64,000 bases of DNA from CAZKEW01 sp964558915 (GTDB lineage: Bacteria; Acidobacteriota; Aminicenantia; Aminicenantales; UBA8522): positions 1-64,000 of the forward strand of contig CAZLFV010000004.1 in NCBI GenBank assembly GCA_964558915.1. Reading direction: 5' to 3'. Both the position numbers and the translations under genes were made by a program. Position 1 is the stretch's first letter, and every line of letters begins with the position of its first letter. This document shows, piece by piece, positions 8,712 to 17,322 of this stretch. Below the pieces are notes generated by a model, which was not told the DNA's origin, searched no databases, and worked only from the letters and a program-made list of their open reading frames with translations.

Positions 8712-9005
8712 ATGAAGAGAAAGCTTCTCGCGGGGACGGTCTTCGTTTTGCTGACTCTTTCTGTTTTCTTGTCCCGGTCTCAAGAAACTCGGCCCCCGGA
8801 GCAGACAAATCCTCCTCCAGAATCCGTCCCGGCTCCCCCCGAAGAATACCCGGCCAAGCAACCAAAATACGATTACATGAGCTCCTTTTTTTCAAGAAAC
8901 ACTAAACCTTTGGGACTCAAAGAAGATCAAGCATTGAAAAAACTGCTGCGGCAAAGAGGAATCATCTGGGCGGTTAGGACGCAAGTCAGGCATATCCTGG
9001 ATTAG
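8712..9005 (+). CDS. Small exported proline-rich protein of unknown function
   Basis: A 97-residue protein that I do not recognise. It has a clear signal peptide (MKRKLLAGTVFVLLTLSVFLS, cleavage near SRS-QE), a proline- and glutamate-rich linker (about 25-50: RPPEQTNPPPESVPAPPEE) and a basic, possibly helical C-terminal half with LGLKEDQALKKLLRQRGIIW. The frame is open further upstream, but the -35/-10 elements lie inside that extension and the signal peptide begins at this Met, so 8712 is the start. It is followed 57 bases later by a sensor kinase and is divergent from the pilus operon. A role in that periplasmic system is guesswork from position. Confidence 0.65.
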   Translation: MKRKLLAGTVFVLLTLSVFLSRSQETRPPEQTNPPPESVPAPPEEYPAKQPKYDYMSSFFSRNTKPLGLKEDQALKKLLRQRGIIWAVRTQVRHILD

Positions 9006-9062
9006 GAATGAGGCCTCAATATTTTTTTCCAAGATTGATTCATTTTTTTGGATTTCTCGCTT

Positions 9063-11918
9063 ATGAATAAACGGATCATTCTCTCCCTCATTTTGATCTC
9101 TGTATTCCTTACCCTCGGGGGGATCAATATCTACGAGAAGATTGTCTGGAAGGAACCCACCGACGGGGCCGTTTGGCAAGAGAAATCAGGAAGGTTTGTC
9201 GCCACAAGTGTGGATCTCAACGGTCCTGCCTATCTCGCCGGGATCAAGAAAGGAGATATCCTCTATTCTATTAATGACCTTCCCGTTACCAACAAAATTG
9301 ATATCGCCAAAAGCTGTTGGACCGCCGGGACAACTGGGCAAAAGGTCAAGTATCAGATCAGCCGGGAGGGAGAGCTTCTTTTCCCCTCCTTTTTCCTGGC
9401 GTCCAAAGGCTCCAAGCTCGCTTATTTCTACCTCGCTCTGATCGGACTCACCACTTTGATCATAGGTATCGTCGTTTTTTTCAATTCGAAAAAAACCTTC
9501 TCCCTGCCTTACCTTTATTTCTATCTCCTTTGCTTTGTCCTGTATTCCCTTTACGTCTTTTCCTCGACAGGACAAATGGATGTTCTCGACCGTATCTTTT
9601 ATTGGTTGAACAAAATCGCCCTGCTGGTGTTTCCTCCGCTCTTGCTTCATTTCTTTCTCATCTTCCCCCAGCGCAAAAGAATCGCCAAGGAGAGAGCATC
9701 ATCGATCTTCCTTTTCTATCTGCCGGCATTTCTTCTTCTTTTAGCTCACCTGGTTCTGTATCTTCCGTTTTCGCGAGGCTGGAATGACGGCGCAATTTTT
9801 TCCGCCTACAGCACTCTGGAAAGATTAGAAATATTCCATTTCGCCATTTTTACGATTATCACTCTCTTGGTGCTCGTCGGGAGCCTCCGCCAGCCGATCA
9901 ATCTCTTGGTGGCAAAGCAGGTCCACTGGATTATCTCCGGGTTGGGAATTGGGTTTATTCCGTTTATCGTTTTCTATGTTGGGCCCTATGCTCTGGGACA
10001 CGTCCCTTCGTCCTTTAGCGAGCTGACCATTCTTTTTCAAGCCCTGATTCCGCTGACTTTTGCTTATTCTGTTTCCCGATACAAACTTATGGATTTCGAG
10101 GTGCTGCTTAAAAAGGCCGCCACTCTTATTTTTTCCTACTTCGTCCTAGCCTGCCTGTATATTGTCCTGAGCTCGCAGACTGAAATGTTCTCAGAGAACA
10201 AGCTCAACGTGCTCATCCTCGGGGTTCTGGCCATGATTCTTGGAGCGACGCTCTTTACGCCGCTGAAAAAGCTGTTTGCCGCTCTTTTTGACAGATTCTT
10301 TTATAAGCGGGCGTATAAATACCGGAAAACTCTTCTCTTCATCAGCAAAGAGCTCAGCCGGGAAAGAAACCTTCAGCGACTCTCCCAATCGCTCACCGAC
10401 CTCATCGCCAATGCTCTCTCCCTCAAGAGCCTGGCCCTGCTGCTTTATCAGGAAGACGGAGGCCAAACATTTCTTGTCTCCAGCTATAAGGGGGAGTCCG
10501 CCACGTTCCCCCAAACGATCACTCTTCATCCACAGTTTTGCCAGGAACTCAAGCAGAAGGACTTAATTTCCTTCGATTCCTTCTCCGATAGAAAAGAGCT
10601 TCAGATAGGGGCGGAAATTTCCTCAAGGCTGGGGTTCGCCCATTTTCTTCCTCTCAAGGTCGAGGAAAAGCTCGTCGGCTGCCTGGCCATGGGGAAGAAG
10701 ATCGACAACTCCTTCTTGAACAGCGAAGACTGGGAGTTGCTGACGACCATATCCTCGCCGGTTAGCCTGGCCATTGAAAATGCTTCTCTCTACCAACAGG
10801 CCAGTATCCGGGCTGTTGAACTCGAGAGGCTCAAAGATTACAGCGAGAATATTATCGAAAGCCTGACGGTTGGAGTGGCCGTGCTCAACCAAAACGGTGC
10901 GGTCATCGGCTGGAACCGAGTCATGGAAAGAATCTTCTCGATGGAGAAACAGGAGGCCCTGGGGCGAGGGCTTCGGGACGTCCTCGGACCAAAGAATTTT
11001 CTGGCGCTCTTTCCTCCGGACACCCAGCAAGACTTTCGGCTCCTTGGCGAGATCACTCTGGAAATGCCCCAGGGGGAACACAAAATTTTTGACATTGCCA
11101 AAACTCCTCTCCTAGACAACACCATGAATCCCTACGGAACCATTGTCGTCTTTGAAGATATCACCGAGAAGATCCGCCTTCAGCAGCAGCTCGTGACCTC
11201 GGAAAAACTCGCCTCCATCGGGTTGCTTTCGGCGGGAGTGGCCCACGAAATCAACACCCCCCTGACCGGAATATCGAGCTATATCCAGCTCCTCCAGAAA
11301 AAGATGACCGATTCCCATTACGTCCAGATCCTGGGCAAAATCGAAGCCCAGACAGAGCGGGTTTCAAAGATCATCAAGAACCTTCTCAATTTCGCCCGCA
11401 ATCCTTCAGAATCGGCCTTTCATAAAGTTAACATTGTGGACAGCCTTCAAGAGATCATCTCTCTCATTGACTATAAACTGAAGGCAATGAACATCAAACT
11501 GGACATGGACCTGACGCCGGTCCAGCTCATCTGGGCCCAGAATGAACGGCTGCAGCAAGTGTTCATCAATATCATCCTGAATGCTTTGGACGCCATGCCC
11601 AAGGGGGGGACCTTGAAAATCGGTGTCTCTAGGCAAGACAATGTTGTCATGATCAAAATCGCCGACACGGGCGCAGGGATCAAAAAACAGCATCTCCCCC
11701 ACATCTTCGACCCCTTTTTCACAACCAAGGGCCTCGGCAAGGGAACCGGTCTGGGCTTGTCGATTTCCTACGCCATCATCAAAGAGCACGAAGGCCATAT
11801 CGCCGTGGACAGCGAGGTGGGGAAGGGAACCTGCTTCACGATTTCTATCCCGGCCGACCTTGAGTTGAAAAAAACAAAACCCAGGTCCTCTGATATCCGG
11901 AACTCAAATGCCAGATAA
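9063..11918 (+). CDS. Membrane histidine kinase with PDZ, multi-TM, GAF and PAS domains
   Basis: About 951 residues. Order: N-terminal membrane helix (5-25), a periplasmic PDZ-like domain (about 35-110, with GPAYLAGIKKGDILYSIN), a block of seven or so membrane helices (about 120-400), GAF (about 410-565), PAS (about 590-705), HisKA with the phospho-acceptor H728 in AGVAHEINTPL, and an HATPase domain with the N box (NIILNALDAM), DTGAGI and GTGLGLS. It would sense a signal at the membrane and phosphorylate the adjacent NtrC-type regulator, whose gene overlaps it by 11 bases. Its place beside the pilus operon recalls PilS-PilR, but the PDZ and GAF domains are not typical of PilS. ATG at 9063 is chosen over TTG at 9048. 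Confidence 0.88.
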   Translation: MNKRIILSLILISVFLTLGGINIYEKIVWKEPTDGAVWQEKSGRFVATSVDLNGPAYLAGIKKGDILYSINDLPVTNKIDIAKSCWTAGTTGQKVKYQISREGELLFPSFFLASKGSKLAYFYLALIGLTTLIIGIVVFFNSKKTFSLPYLYFYLLCFVLYSLYVFSSTGQMDVLDRIFYWLNKIALLVFPPLLLHFFLIFPQRKRIAKERASSIFLFYLPAFLLLLAHLVLYLPFSRGWNDGAIFSAYSTLERLEIFHFAIFTIITLLVLVGSLRQPINLLVAKQVHWIISGLGIGFIPFIVFYVGPYALGHVPSSFSELTILFQALIPLTFAYSVSRYKLMDFEVLLKKAATLIFSYFVLACLYIVLSSQTEMFSENKLNVLILGVLAMILGATLFTPLKKLFAALFDRFFYKRAYKYRKTLLFISKELSRERNLQRLSQSLTDLIANALSLKSLALLLYQEDGGQTFLVSSYKGESATFPQTITLHPQFCQELKQKDLISFDSFSDRKELQIGAEISSRLGFAHFLPLKVEEKLVGCLAMGKKIDNSFLNSEDWELLTTISSPVSLAIENASLYQQASIRAVELERLKDYSENIIESLTVGVAVLNQNGAVIGWNRVMERIFSMEKQEALGRGLRDVLGPKNFLALFPPDTQQDFRLLGEITLEMPQGEHKIFDIAKTPLLDNTMNPYGTIVVFEDITEKIRLQQQLVTSEKLASIGLLSAGVAHEINTPLTGISSYIQLLQKKMTDSHYVQILGKIEAQTERVSKIIKNLLNFARNPSESAFHKVNIVDSLQEIISLIDYKLKAMNIKLDMDLTPVQLIWAQNERLQQVFINIILNALDAMPKGGTLKIGVSRQDNVVMIKIADTGAGIKKQHLPHIFDPFFTTKGLGKGTGLGLSISYAIIKEHEGHIAVDSEVGKGTCFTISIPADLELKKTKPRSSDIRNSNAR

Positions 11919-13302
11919 AGGGACTATTCATGTTATTGACGATGAACCGATTATCCACGAGGTTTTGAGCCAGTTATTGACCTCGGAAGGATATGATATC
12001 GAGATTTCATCGTCTGGCGAAGAGGCCCTAGAGAAGCATTCCTCGCAAGCCTACGACGCGGTCCTTTTGGACCTCCTGATGCCAGGTCTCAGCGGCATCG
12101 AAGTCCTCAAGGGAATAAAGAAAATTGACCCCCAGGCCAGCATTATTATCATTACGGCCTACGCCTCCGTGGAATCCGCTATTGCCGCCATGAAAATAGG
12201 GGCCTACGATTATATTCAAAAGCCTTTTAAGCACGACGAACTGCTCCTGACGATCGAAAGAGCTCTAGAGCACAAACACCTGCAAAATGAAAATATCCGG
12301 CTGAAAGACGAACTCACCCGGAAATTCGGGTTTGACAACATCATCGGCAAGAGCGCTCCAATGCTCAAGATTTTCGAGTTGATCAAGGCCGCGGCGCCGA
12401 CCCGGAGCACGATTCTGATTCAGGGCGAGAGCGGCACGGGCAAGGAGTTGGTGGCCCGGGCCATCCATCAGAACAGCGACCGGAGGAACTATCCGTTTAT
12501 CGTTGTCAACAGCGGCGCCCTTCCTCCGGACCTCCTCGAAAGTCACCTTTTCGGCCATGTGAAGGGCGCATTCACTGGAGCCGTTAGTCAGAAAAAGGGA
12601 CTCTTTGAGGAAGCAGACAAGGGGAGCATCTTTTTTGATGAGATTTCTACGATCAGTCTAGAAACCCAGGCCAAGCTACTCCGAGTGATGCAGGACAAGG
12701 AATTCATGCGGCTGGGCGGGACGAAAACCATTGTGGTGGATACACGCATCATCGCCGCTACGAACGCCGACCTGGAAGAATTCATCGCTCAGAAGCGCTT
12801 TCGTCAAGACCTGTTTTACCGGCTGAATGTTATCAAGATTGAACTGCCCCCCTTGCGAGCACGGAGGGAAGACATCCCTCTCCTCGTCAGGCACTTTGTG
12901 GACATTTACAGCCGGGAAAACGAGAAGAAAATCGAGAGCGTGACCGAAGATGTCATGGAGATTTTAGAAGCTTATGACTGGCCGGGAAATGTCCGGGAGC
13001 TGGAAAATTTGATCGAGCGAGCCATTGTCCTGACAAAATCGAGCCTGATCACCCGGAATAGCCTTCCTCCCTTCTTGTTAACAAATCAACCGGAAGGACC
13101 AGAGAGAGACATCCCCGAGGACGCCGAAGACAACTTGACCTTCAAAAAACAGACGCAAATCTACCAGAAAAAAATCATCCTCAACGCTCTGAGGAAAGCG
13201 AAAGGCGTCCAGAAAAAAGCCGCCAAATCCTTGGGATTGAAGCCGACGACGCTCAACGAAATCATCAAGAGACTCAGGATCAACCTGGACACTTTCTCTT
13301 GA
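11908..13302 (+). CDS. NtrC-family sigma-54-dependent response regulator
   Basis: A 464-residue activator. Receiver domain 1-120 with phospho-acceptor D55 (LLDLLMPG) and acidic pocket DDE at 11-13; AAA+ domain about 145-375 with Walker A GESGTGKE (173-180) and the sigma-54 contact loop GAFTGA (220-225); C-terminal Fis-type helix-turn-helix (about 420-460, AAKSLGLKPTTLNEIIKRL). Transcriptionally coupled with the histidine kinase, whose end it overlaps. It should activate sigma-54 promoters after phosphorylation. I found no convincing -24/-12 sigma-54 element next to it, so targets are not visible in this window; pilin genes elsewhere are the obvious candidate if this is PilR-like. Confidence 0.93.
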   Translation: MPDKGTIHVIDDEPIIHEVLSQLLTSEGYDIEISSSGEEALEKHSSQAYDAVLLDLLMPGLSGIEVLKGIKKIDPQASIIIITAYASVESAIAAMKIGAYDYIQKPFKHDELLLTIERALEHKHLQNENIRLKDELTRKFGFDNIIGKSAPMLKIFELIKAAAPTRSTILIQGESGTGKELVARAIHQNSDRRNYPFIVVNSGALPPDLLESHLFGHVKGAFTGAVSQKKGLFEEADKGSIFFDEISTISLETQAKLLRVMQDKEFMRLGGTKTIVVDTRIIAATNADLEEFIAQKRFRQDLFYRLNVIKIELPPLRARREDIPLLVRHFVDIYSRENEKKIESVTEDVMEILEAYDWPGNVRELENLIERAIVLTKSSLITRNSLPPFLLTNQPEGPERDIPEDAEDNLTFKKQTQIYQKKIILNALRKAKGVQKKAAKSLGLKPTTLNEIIKRLRINLDTFS

Positions 13303-13307
13303 TGAGA

Positions 13308-15941
13308 TTACCCCTTGACCAAAGTCAATTTGCCCGGAACAGCTTTGTCCGGGTTGATTCTGACTTTTTTAATCTGTTCCAAGACTGGTATCTCAAATTC
13401 CTGAATTTTCTTATCGATGATCAGCATTTCTCGATGGACAGCTCCCCGGGGGTTCTCCGACCATTCCAGCCATAAAGGAAAAGCAAATACCTTATTATCT
13501 TGTTCCACCCTGACCTTAAGAAAATCCCCCGCCTCCTTTTTTTGGACAAGATGAGTCACCCGAACTTCCGGAAGGAAGTATGAATTGAACCAGCCAGAGA
13601 AAAAGACGTCCAGGTCTCTCCCCGAAATCTCTTCCATGACTTTCTTGAACTGCCCCGTTGTGGCCGCGGAATACTTGTGTCGCCCAAAGAATTCCTGGAG
13701 TCCGGCAAAAAATGCCTTATCCCCCATAAGGTCCCGCAGCATGTTGAGGGCAAGGGAACTCTTGTCATAAATGATAGTTTGGTAGGCCTCAAAGTCAAAA
13801 TAGCTGAGACGCGAGCCCAATGTTATGGGGCCCCATTGGGTTTTCCTTTCGACCCATTTCGAGAACTTCTTGAGAATGGAAGAATACGCTCCATCCCTGT
13901 GTTCCGATTGCAGGTACAGAGCCGCAGAGAATTGGGCCAACCCCTCGCTCAGCCACTGGTCCCTGTAAGTGGCCCAGGTCACCCCCTGACCCCACCATTG
14001 GTGGGCGATTTCATGCGCCAGAAAATACTCCTCCCATTGCACCAGGTCCACCGGGCTGTTTTTGTCCGTGACAAGATTCGTTTGAGGCCTGTCATCTAGA
14101 CTGCGGGGCAGCTCGTTCAAGACAATAAAAGTCGCCGGGCTGTGACCGCCGGCACTCCGCCAGAGCCTCTGGATGATGCGCAAGCTTTCATAGGGATAGG
14201 GGCCAAACCGGCTCTCATAGAACTTAAGAATCTTCTGCGTTTCCTCCAAGAAATTCTTCTTGAGCCAGTGGACATCAGAGGCCACGTAAGTGCGCAGCAC
14301 GGGGGAGCCGGACCTTTCCTCACTTAAGGACAACTTCCCGACCAGGAAAGACAAATATTTCACCGGCTGATTTGTCTCAAAAACCGAGCACACGCTGCCC
14401 ATCTTATCGAATTCCGTAACCCGCTGCATGCCATTCAGTGTGCCTTGTTCAAGCAGGACGCCGCTGGCCACCGAAGAATATTCCGGGGGGACGATAATTT
14501 TCAGGCGGGCGGTGAAATAGTCTTCGTCTGGAGGAGACGGATACCAGTGGGCGACCTGGGTGAAAAGATAGGTCTCATAACGGGGCGCAAGGTAGACGAC
14601 CAAGTCTGAGCCCGGAGGAACCGGGAAAGTATCCGCCATGGGCGGAGGCGGCTCCAATTTCCCCCGATAGAGAACCTCGATTGTGGCGCTCGTGTTTTTG
14701 GGAACAGACTCAAAAAAATAAACATAAAGGTTTTGCCCACCCTTGTCTTGGGTGAACAAGAGGTTTCTTTTTTCCTGATCATATATTCGGAGGATCTCGA
14801 GCGAAGGATTGAATTTCAACCTGACCGAATCCAGGTCCTCCGTCTGGGCTGTGACTCTGATATTGGCCTTAGCGGAAAGATAGAAACTCTGCGGCTCATA
14901 ATCTAACTCGATCTGATAATGCTGGACGTCGAACTTTTGGCCGAAGGTGATGACCATCCTCTTTTTTTCTTTTTCGGCGCCGGGCGAGTAGATGCTGATG
15001 AATCGGTTTCGGGAACGTTCAAAGAGAGTGATTTCCTCATTTGCAAAAGGTGAATAAACATAGGCCAGGTCGCCTCCTTTCTTGCCGTGGAATTCGATCG
15101 CTGCCGCATCCGCTTGGGGCAAAAAGGAAAGCGCGTCGGGGCTCAAGGGACTCTGAATTGTATAGTAATGCAAATGATATTTCCTATGCAAAGAAGAGGC
15201 CTTGGCTTTTTTCGCCAGAGTGATTGGGTTGACTGGGTCAGCCGGCTCCCGTGTAATCTTTATGTTTTCCTTGAAAAAAGAATTGGAAAAGCGGAAATAA
15301 GCGTGGTCCATGGTATCGACAAGAGCCGTGTTCCCATAAATCAGTTCTAGCTGATGCTGTTCATTGGAATCAGAGGGCGAGAAGAAAAAGCGGCCCTCGC
15401 CCATAACTAGCAGAGCTGTCTCCAAATCGGGGATATTATCGTAAAATACGAGCGCATCCCTGAACGTCAGGGTCATGTCCACATGTCTGACCTCAATGGA
15501 TTTTACTCTCTCGACGCGTTCCGAGGGGATCCCGATCTTGTAAAGCTGGCTGATGCCCCCCTTGTTCTTTTTCTCCTTAATTCTCCACTGGCCAGCAACA
15601 TCGTCCAGGGCTAGTTGCCACGTCTCGACCAGTGCGGAATAGGAATTTTCGAAGATCACCTGAAGAAAAATCTTCGGCTTCTGCTGGTCGTAACTTCCCT
15701 TATTGGCCCAGTGGAGCGTCACAGTCTCCATTTTGAGACTATCAAAGAACGTCGACAGCTCTTGTCTTTGATTCTCCTGCAATTCAGGAGAGAAGGCTTT
15801 CAGGTAGGACTCGAGATCGTGAGAATCGAGAGATTCTTGCATCTCGGAGATAAAATCCTGGATGCTCTGGTGTTCCGCGGAAAAACAATAGACCGAGAAA
15901 AAGAAGATCCCGGCCAGGAGCAAGCAAGGGATATTTCTCAC
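13308..15941 (-). CDS. Exported M1-like metallopeptidase with divergent exopeptidase motif
   Basis: About 877 residues. Zinc site HEIAHQWWG at 643-651 and the third ligand in WLSEGLAQF, spaced as in M1 gluzincins. The GAMEN motif that binds the free N-terminus in aminopeptidases is absent; GGHSPATFIVL stands in its place, so aminopeptidase activity is uncertain. A signal peptide (NIPCLLLAGIFFFSVYCFSA) is followed by a unique N-terminal half of about 400 residues and an M1 N-domain. Start: GTG at 15941, because a TATAAT lies 6 bases upstream and the signal peptide starts there; a further open extension to 15998 crosses the promoter. It probably digests peptides or proteins in the periplasm. 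The stop is 5 bases from the convergent regulator gene. Confidence 0.85.
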   Translation of the reverse strand: MRNIPCLLLAGIFFFSVYCFSAEHQSIQDFISEMQESLDSHDLESYLKAFSPELQENQRQELSTFFDSLKMETVTLHWANKGSYDQQKPKIFLQVIFENSYSALVETWQLALDDVAGQWRIKEKKNKGGISQLYKIGIPSERVERVKSIEVRHVDMTLTFRDALVFYDNIPDLETALLVMGEGRFFFSPSDSNEQHQLELIYGNTALVDTMDHAYFRFSNSFFKENIKITREPADPVNPITLAKKAKASSLHRKYHLHYYTIQSPLSPDALSFLPQADAAAIEFHGKKGGDLAYVYSPFANEEITLFERSRNRFISIYSPGAEKEKKRMVITFGQKFDVQHYQIELDYEPQSFYLSAKANIRVTAQTEDLDSVRLKFNPSLEILRIYDQEKRNLLFTQDKGGQNLYVYFFESVPKNTSATIEVLYRGKLEPPPPMADTFPVPPGSDLVVYLAPRYETYLFTQVAHWYPSPPDEDYFTARLKIIVPPEYSSVASGVLLEQGTLNGMQRVTEFDKMGSVCSVFETNQPVKYLSFLVGKLSLSEERSGSPVLRTYVASDVHWLKKNFLEETQKILKFYESRFGPYPYESLRIIQRLWRSAGGHSPATFIVLNELPRSLDDRPQTNLVTDKNSPVDLVQWEEYFLAHEIAHQWWGQGVTWATYRDQWLSEGLAQFSAALYLQSEHRDGAYSSILKKFSKWVERKTQWGPITLGSRLSYFDFEAYQTIIYDKSSLALNMLRDLMGDKAFFAGLQEFFGRHKYSAATTGQFKKVMEEISGRDLDVFFSGWFNSYFLPEVRVTHLVQKKEAGDFLKVRVEQDNKVFAFPLWLEWSENPRGAVHREMLIIDKKIQEFEIPVLEQIKKVRINPDKAVPGKLTLVKG

Positions 15942-15947
15942 CTTTTT

Positions 15948-15953
15948 ATTATA
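15948..15953 (-). promoter_or_regulatory. -10 element for the M1-like peptidase
   Basis: A perfect TATAAT on the minus strand ending 6 bases before the GTG start at 15941. The -35 is weak: TTGGAG with a 19-base spacer. Predicted leaderless mRNA. Confidence 0.5.
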
Positions 15954-16134
15954 ACAGAAACGAAATATCCGGCTCCAATTTTTGCCTGCACCTTCCATCT
16001 CAATTCAACAAGAGCATTTTTTGTGCCAATGGAAAGCGCTTATCTCTGACAATTCCCCCCTGTTGCTCAAACTGAGTAGGGACTGACTCGCTGGTGAACC
16101 GTAAAAAATTCTTACACGCTTGTCCAGTCCGTAT

Positions 16135-16575
16135 TTACCCGTTCCTCTTGTAACTCTCCTTTTTGAAATCCTCCTCCCATGTCACAAAGCTGTGGTAATA
16201 GATCGAGTCGCCTTCGTCAATGCCTCTCGTGATCTCAGTGATATGGGAGGTTGAGGACCCGAAAGCTTCCACCGCCAGGACAACCGCTTTCTCAGGGTCG
16301 ACATGTTTGCCGCACGTGTATATGTCCAGAGCGACGTACCCGAATTCCGGCCAAGTATGGGTTGAAATATGGGATTCGGAGATGACGACAACCCCGCTGA
16401 CACCGTGCGGGGGGAATTTGCTAAAGGAAATCGACCAGACCTGGGCACCGGCGATCTCCGCCGCCTTGACCAGGATCTGCTGCACCTTTTCAACACTGCC
16501 GATAATATTCGGGTCACAGCCTGAGGACTCGACAATATAATGACGGCCGATCGTTTCGTGAATGTTCTTAGCCAT
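16135..16575 (-). CDS. speD: S-adenosylmethionine decarboxylase proenzyme
   Basis: A 146-residue prokaryotic (class 1B) AdoMet decarboxylase. It makes the aminopropyl donor for spermidine. The self-cleavage site is ISESHISTHTWPE, with S68 expected to become the pyruvoyl group after cleavage E67-S68, H73 for processing and C88 (DIYTCG) as proton donor. The length is about 20 residues more than the Thermotoga enzyme, mainly at the C-terminus. No speE or other polyamine gene is in the window. Shine-Dalgarno AAGGAGAGG sits in front of the ATG and a TTGACA-17-TAAGTT promoter lies at 16600-16628, so it is transcribed on its own. Confidence 0.94.
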   Translation of the reverse strand: MAKNIHETIGRHYIVESSGCDPNIIGSVEKVQQILVKAAEIAGAQVWSISFSKFPPHGVSGVVVISESHISTHTWPEFGYVALDIYTCGKHVDPEKAVVLAVEAFGSSTSHITEITRGIDEGDSIYYHSFVTWEEDFKKESYKRNG

Positions 16576-16599
16576 TGTTCCTCTCCTTTACAGCTTTAT

Positions 16600-16628
16600 A
16601 ACTTAGGCTCTATTTCCCCTTCTGTCAA
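16600..16628 (-). promoter_or_regulatory. speD promoter
   Basis: Minus-strand TTGACA (16623-16628), 17-base spacer, TAAGTT (16600-16605). The start of transcription should fall about 18 bases before the speD ATG, leaving room for the Shine-Dalgarno. Confidence 0.6.
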
Positions 16629-16648
16629 CAGCTTCCTCAGCCCGATTC

Positions 16649-17092
16649 TTAGACCGGGACGCGCTTCTCTTCCTTAACCACGTTCAAGACGATATGGGTG
16701 ACGGTCCTGTCCACAAAAGGCAGGGAAAGAACGCCTTTAATGAAGTTGTTGAGATCATCCCGGCCGCGGAATATTCCAATAATCATGGAGTCCCATTCCC
16801 CGGTGATGTCATAGACTGCGGCGACCCTACGGTCTTCCGAGATCTTCTGCTGGGTTTCGAGGAGTTTTCCCTTGGTGATGCGGAGCGCGATGAGGGCTAT
16901 CAAATCCCAGCCAAAATGCCCGGCGCTGACAATAGGAATATAACCCTTGATTACGCCGGCATCCTCGAGCCTCCTGACCTTATTAATTACAGCTGTGGGA
17001 GAAGTGCCCACTTCTTTGGCAATCTCCCGAAAACTCTTGCGGGCATTCTGATTCATCGACCGGACAATCTTCGTCTCGAGTTCGTCAATCAT
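16649..17092 (-). CDS. Lrp/AsnC family transcriptional regulator
   Basis: A 147-residue feast/famine regulator with an N-terminal winged helix-turn-helix (residues 1-60; FREIAKEVGTSPTAVINKVRRLEDAGVIKGY) and a C-terminal RAM ligand domain (about 65-145; VAAVYDITGEWDSMIIGIFRGRDDLNNFI). Family members sense amino acids and act as dimers to octamers. It is divergent from glnA across a 230-base intergenic region that contains a dyad over the glnA promoter, so control of glutamine synthetase and itself is the natural hypothesis. Strong Shine-Dalgarno AGGAGG seven bases before the ATG. Confidence 0.93.
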   Translation of the reverse strand: MIDELETKIVRSMNQNARKSFREIAKEVGTSPTAVINKVRRLEDAGVIKGYIPIVSAGHFGWDLIALIALRITKGKLLETQQKISEDRRVAAVYDITGEWDSMIIGIFRGRDDLNNFIKGVLSLPFVDRTVTHIVLNVVKEEKRVPV

Positions 17093-17129
17093 AAAGCCCT
17101 CCTTGCATTTGAACCTAATAATGAATTAA

Positions 17130-17158
17130 ATAATATCATTTGAAATAAACTATAACAA
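17130..17158 (-). promoter_or_regulatory. Promoter of the Lrp/AsnC gene
   Basis: Minus-strand TTGTTA (17153-17158), 17-base spacer, TATTAT (17130-17135). It is back to back with the glnA promoter at 17164, with only five bases between the two -35 boxes. Confidence 0.5.
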
Positions 17159-17163
17159 GTATA

Positions 17164-17192
17164 TTGACAAATGTAACGTTTTGTGCAAATAT
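17164..17192 (+). promoter_or_regulatory. Candidate glnA promoter
   Basis: TTGACA at 17164-17169, 17-base spacer, then AAATAT at 17187-17192, a weak -10. The leader to the glnA ATG would be about 120 bases, much longer than for other genes here. A weak -10 under a dyad suggests an activated or repressed promoter. Confidence 0.4.
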
Positions 17193-17201
17193 TTCACACA
17201 A
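17181..17201. promoter_or_regulatory. Dyad operator candidate between lrp and glnA
   Basis: TTGTG (17181-17185) and CACAA (17197-17201) form an inverted repeat around 11 A/T-rich bases that include the palindrome AAATATTT. It overlaps the glnA -10. The spacing of about one and a half helical turns and A/T-rich core fit an Lrp/AsnC-type site; this is inference. Confidence 0.4.
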
Positions 17202-17322
17202 TGTTAATGAGGCGATTTTTGGCGCGTCCAGAGTCCATCTTAGAAAATTGCTCTCCCAAGGTCAAGGAAATCGAACGAGTAGCGTATTGCGCTTTATGGA
17301 AACTTAAACAAAGGAGGCCAGC

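Noticed and set aside
9048..9062. Upstream TTG start for the histidine kinase
   Set aside because: ATG at 9063 begins directly before the membrane helix and needs no rare start codon.
8536..13302. Sigma-54 (-24/-12) promoters near the two sigma-54 activators
   Set aside because: No TGGC-N8-TTGC type element found in the gaps at 8536-8711, 9006-9062 or 41117-41369; only sigma-70-like elements.
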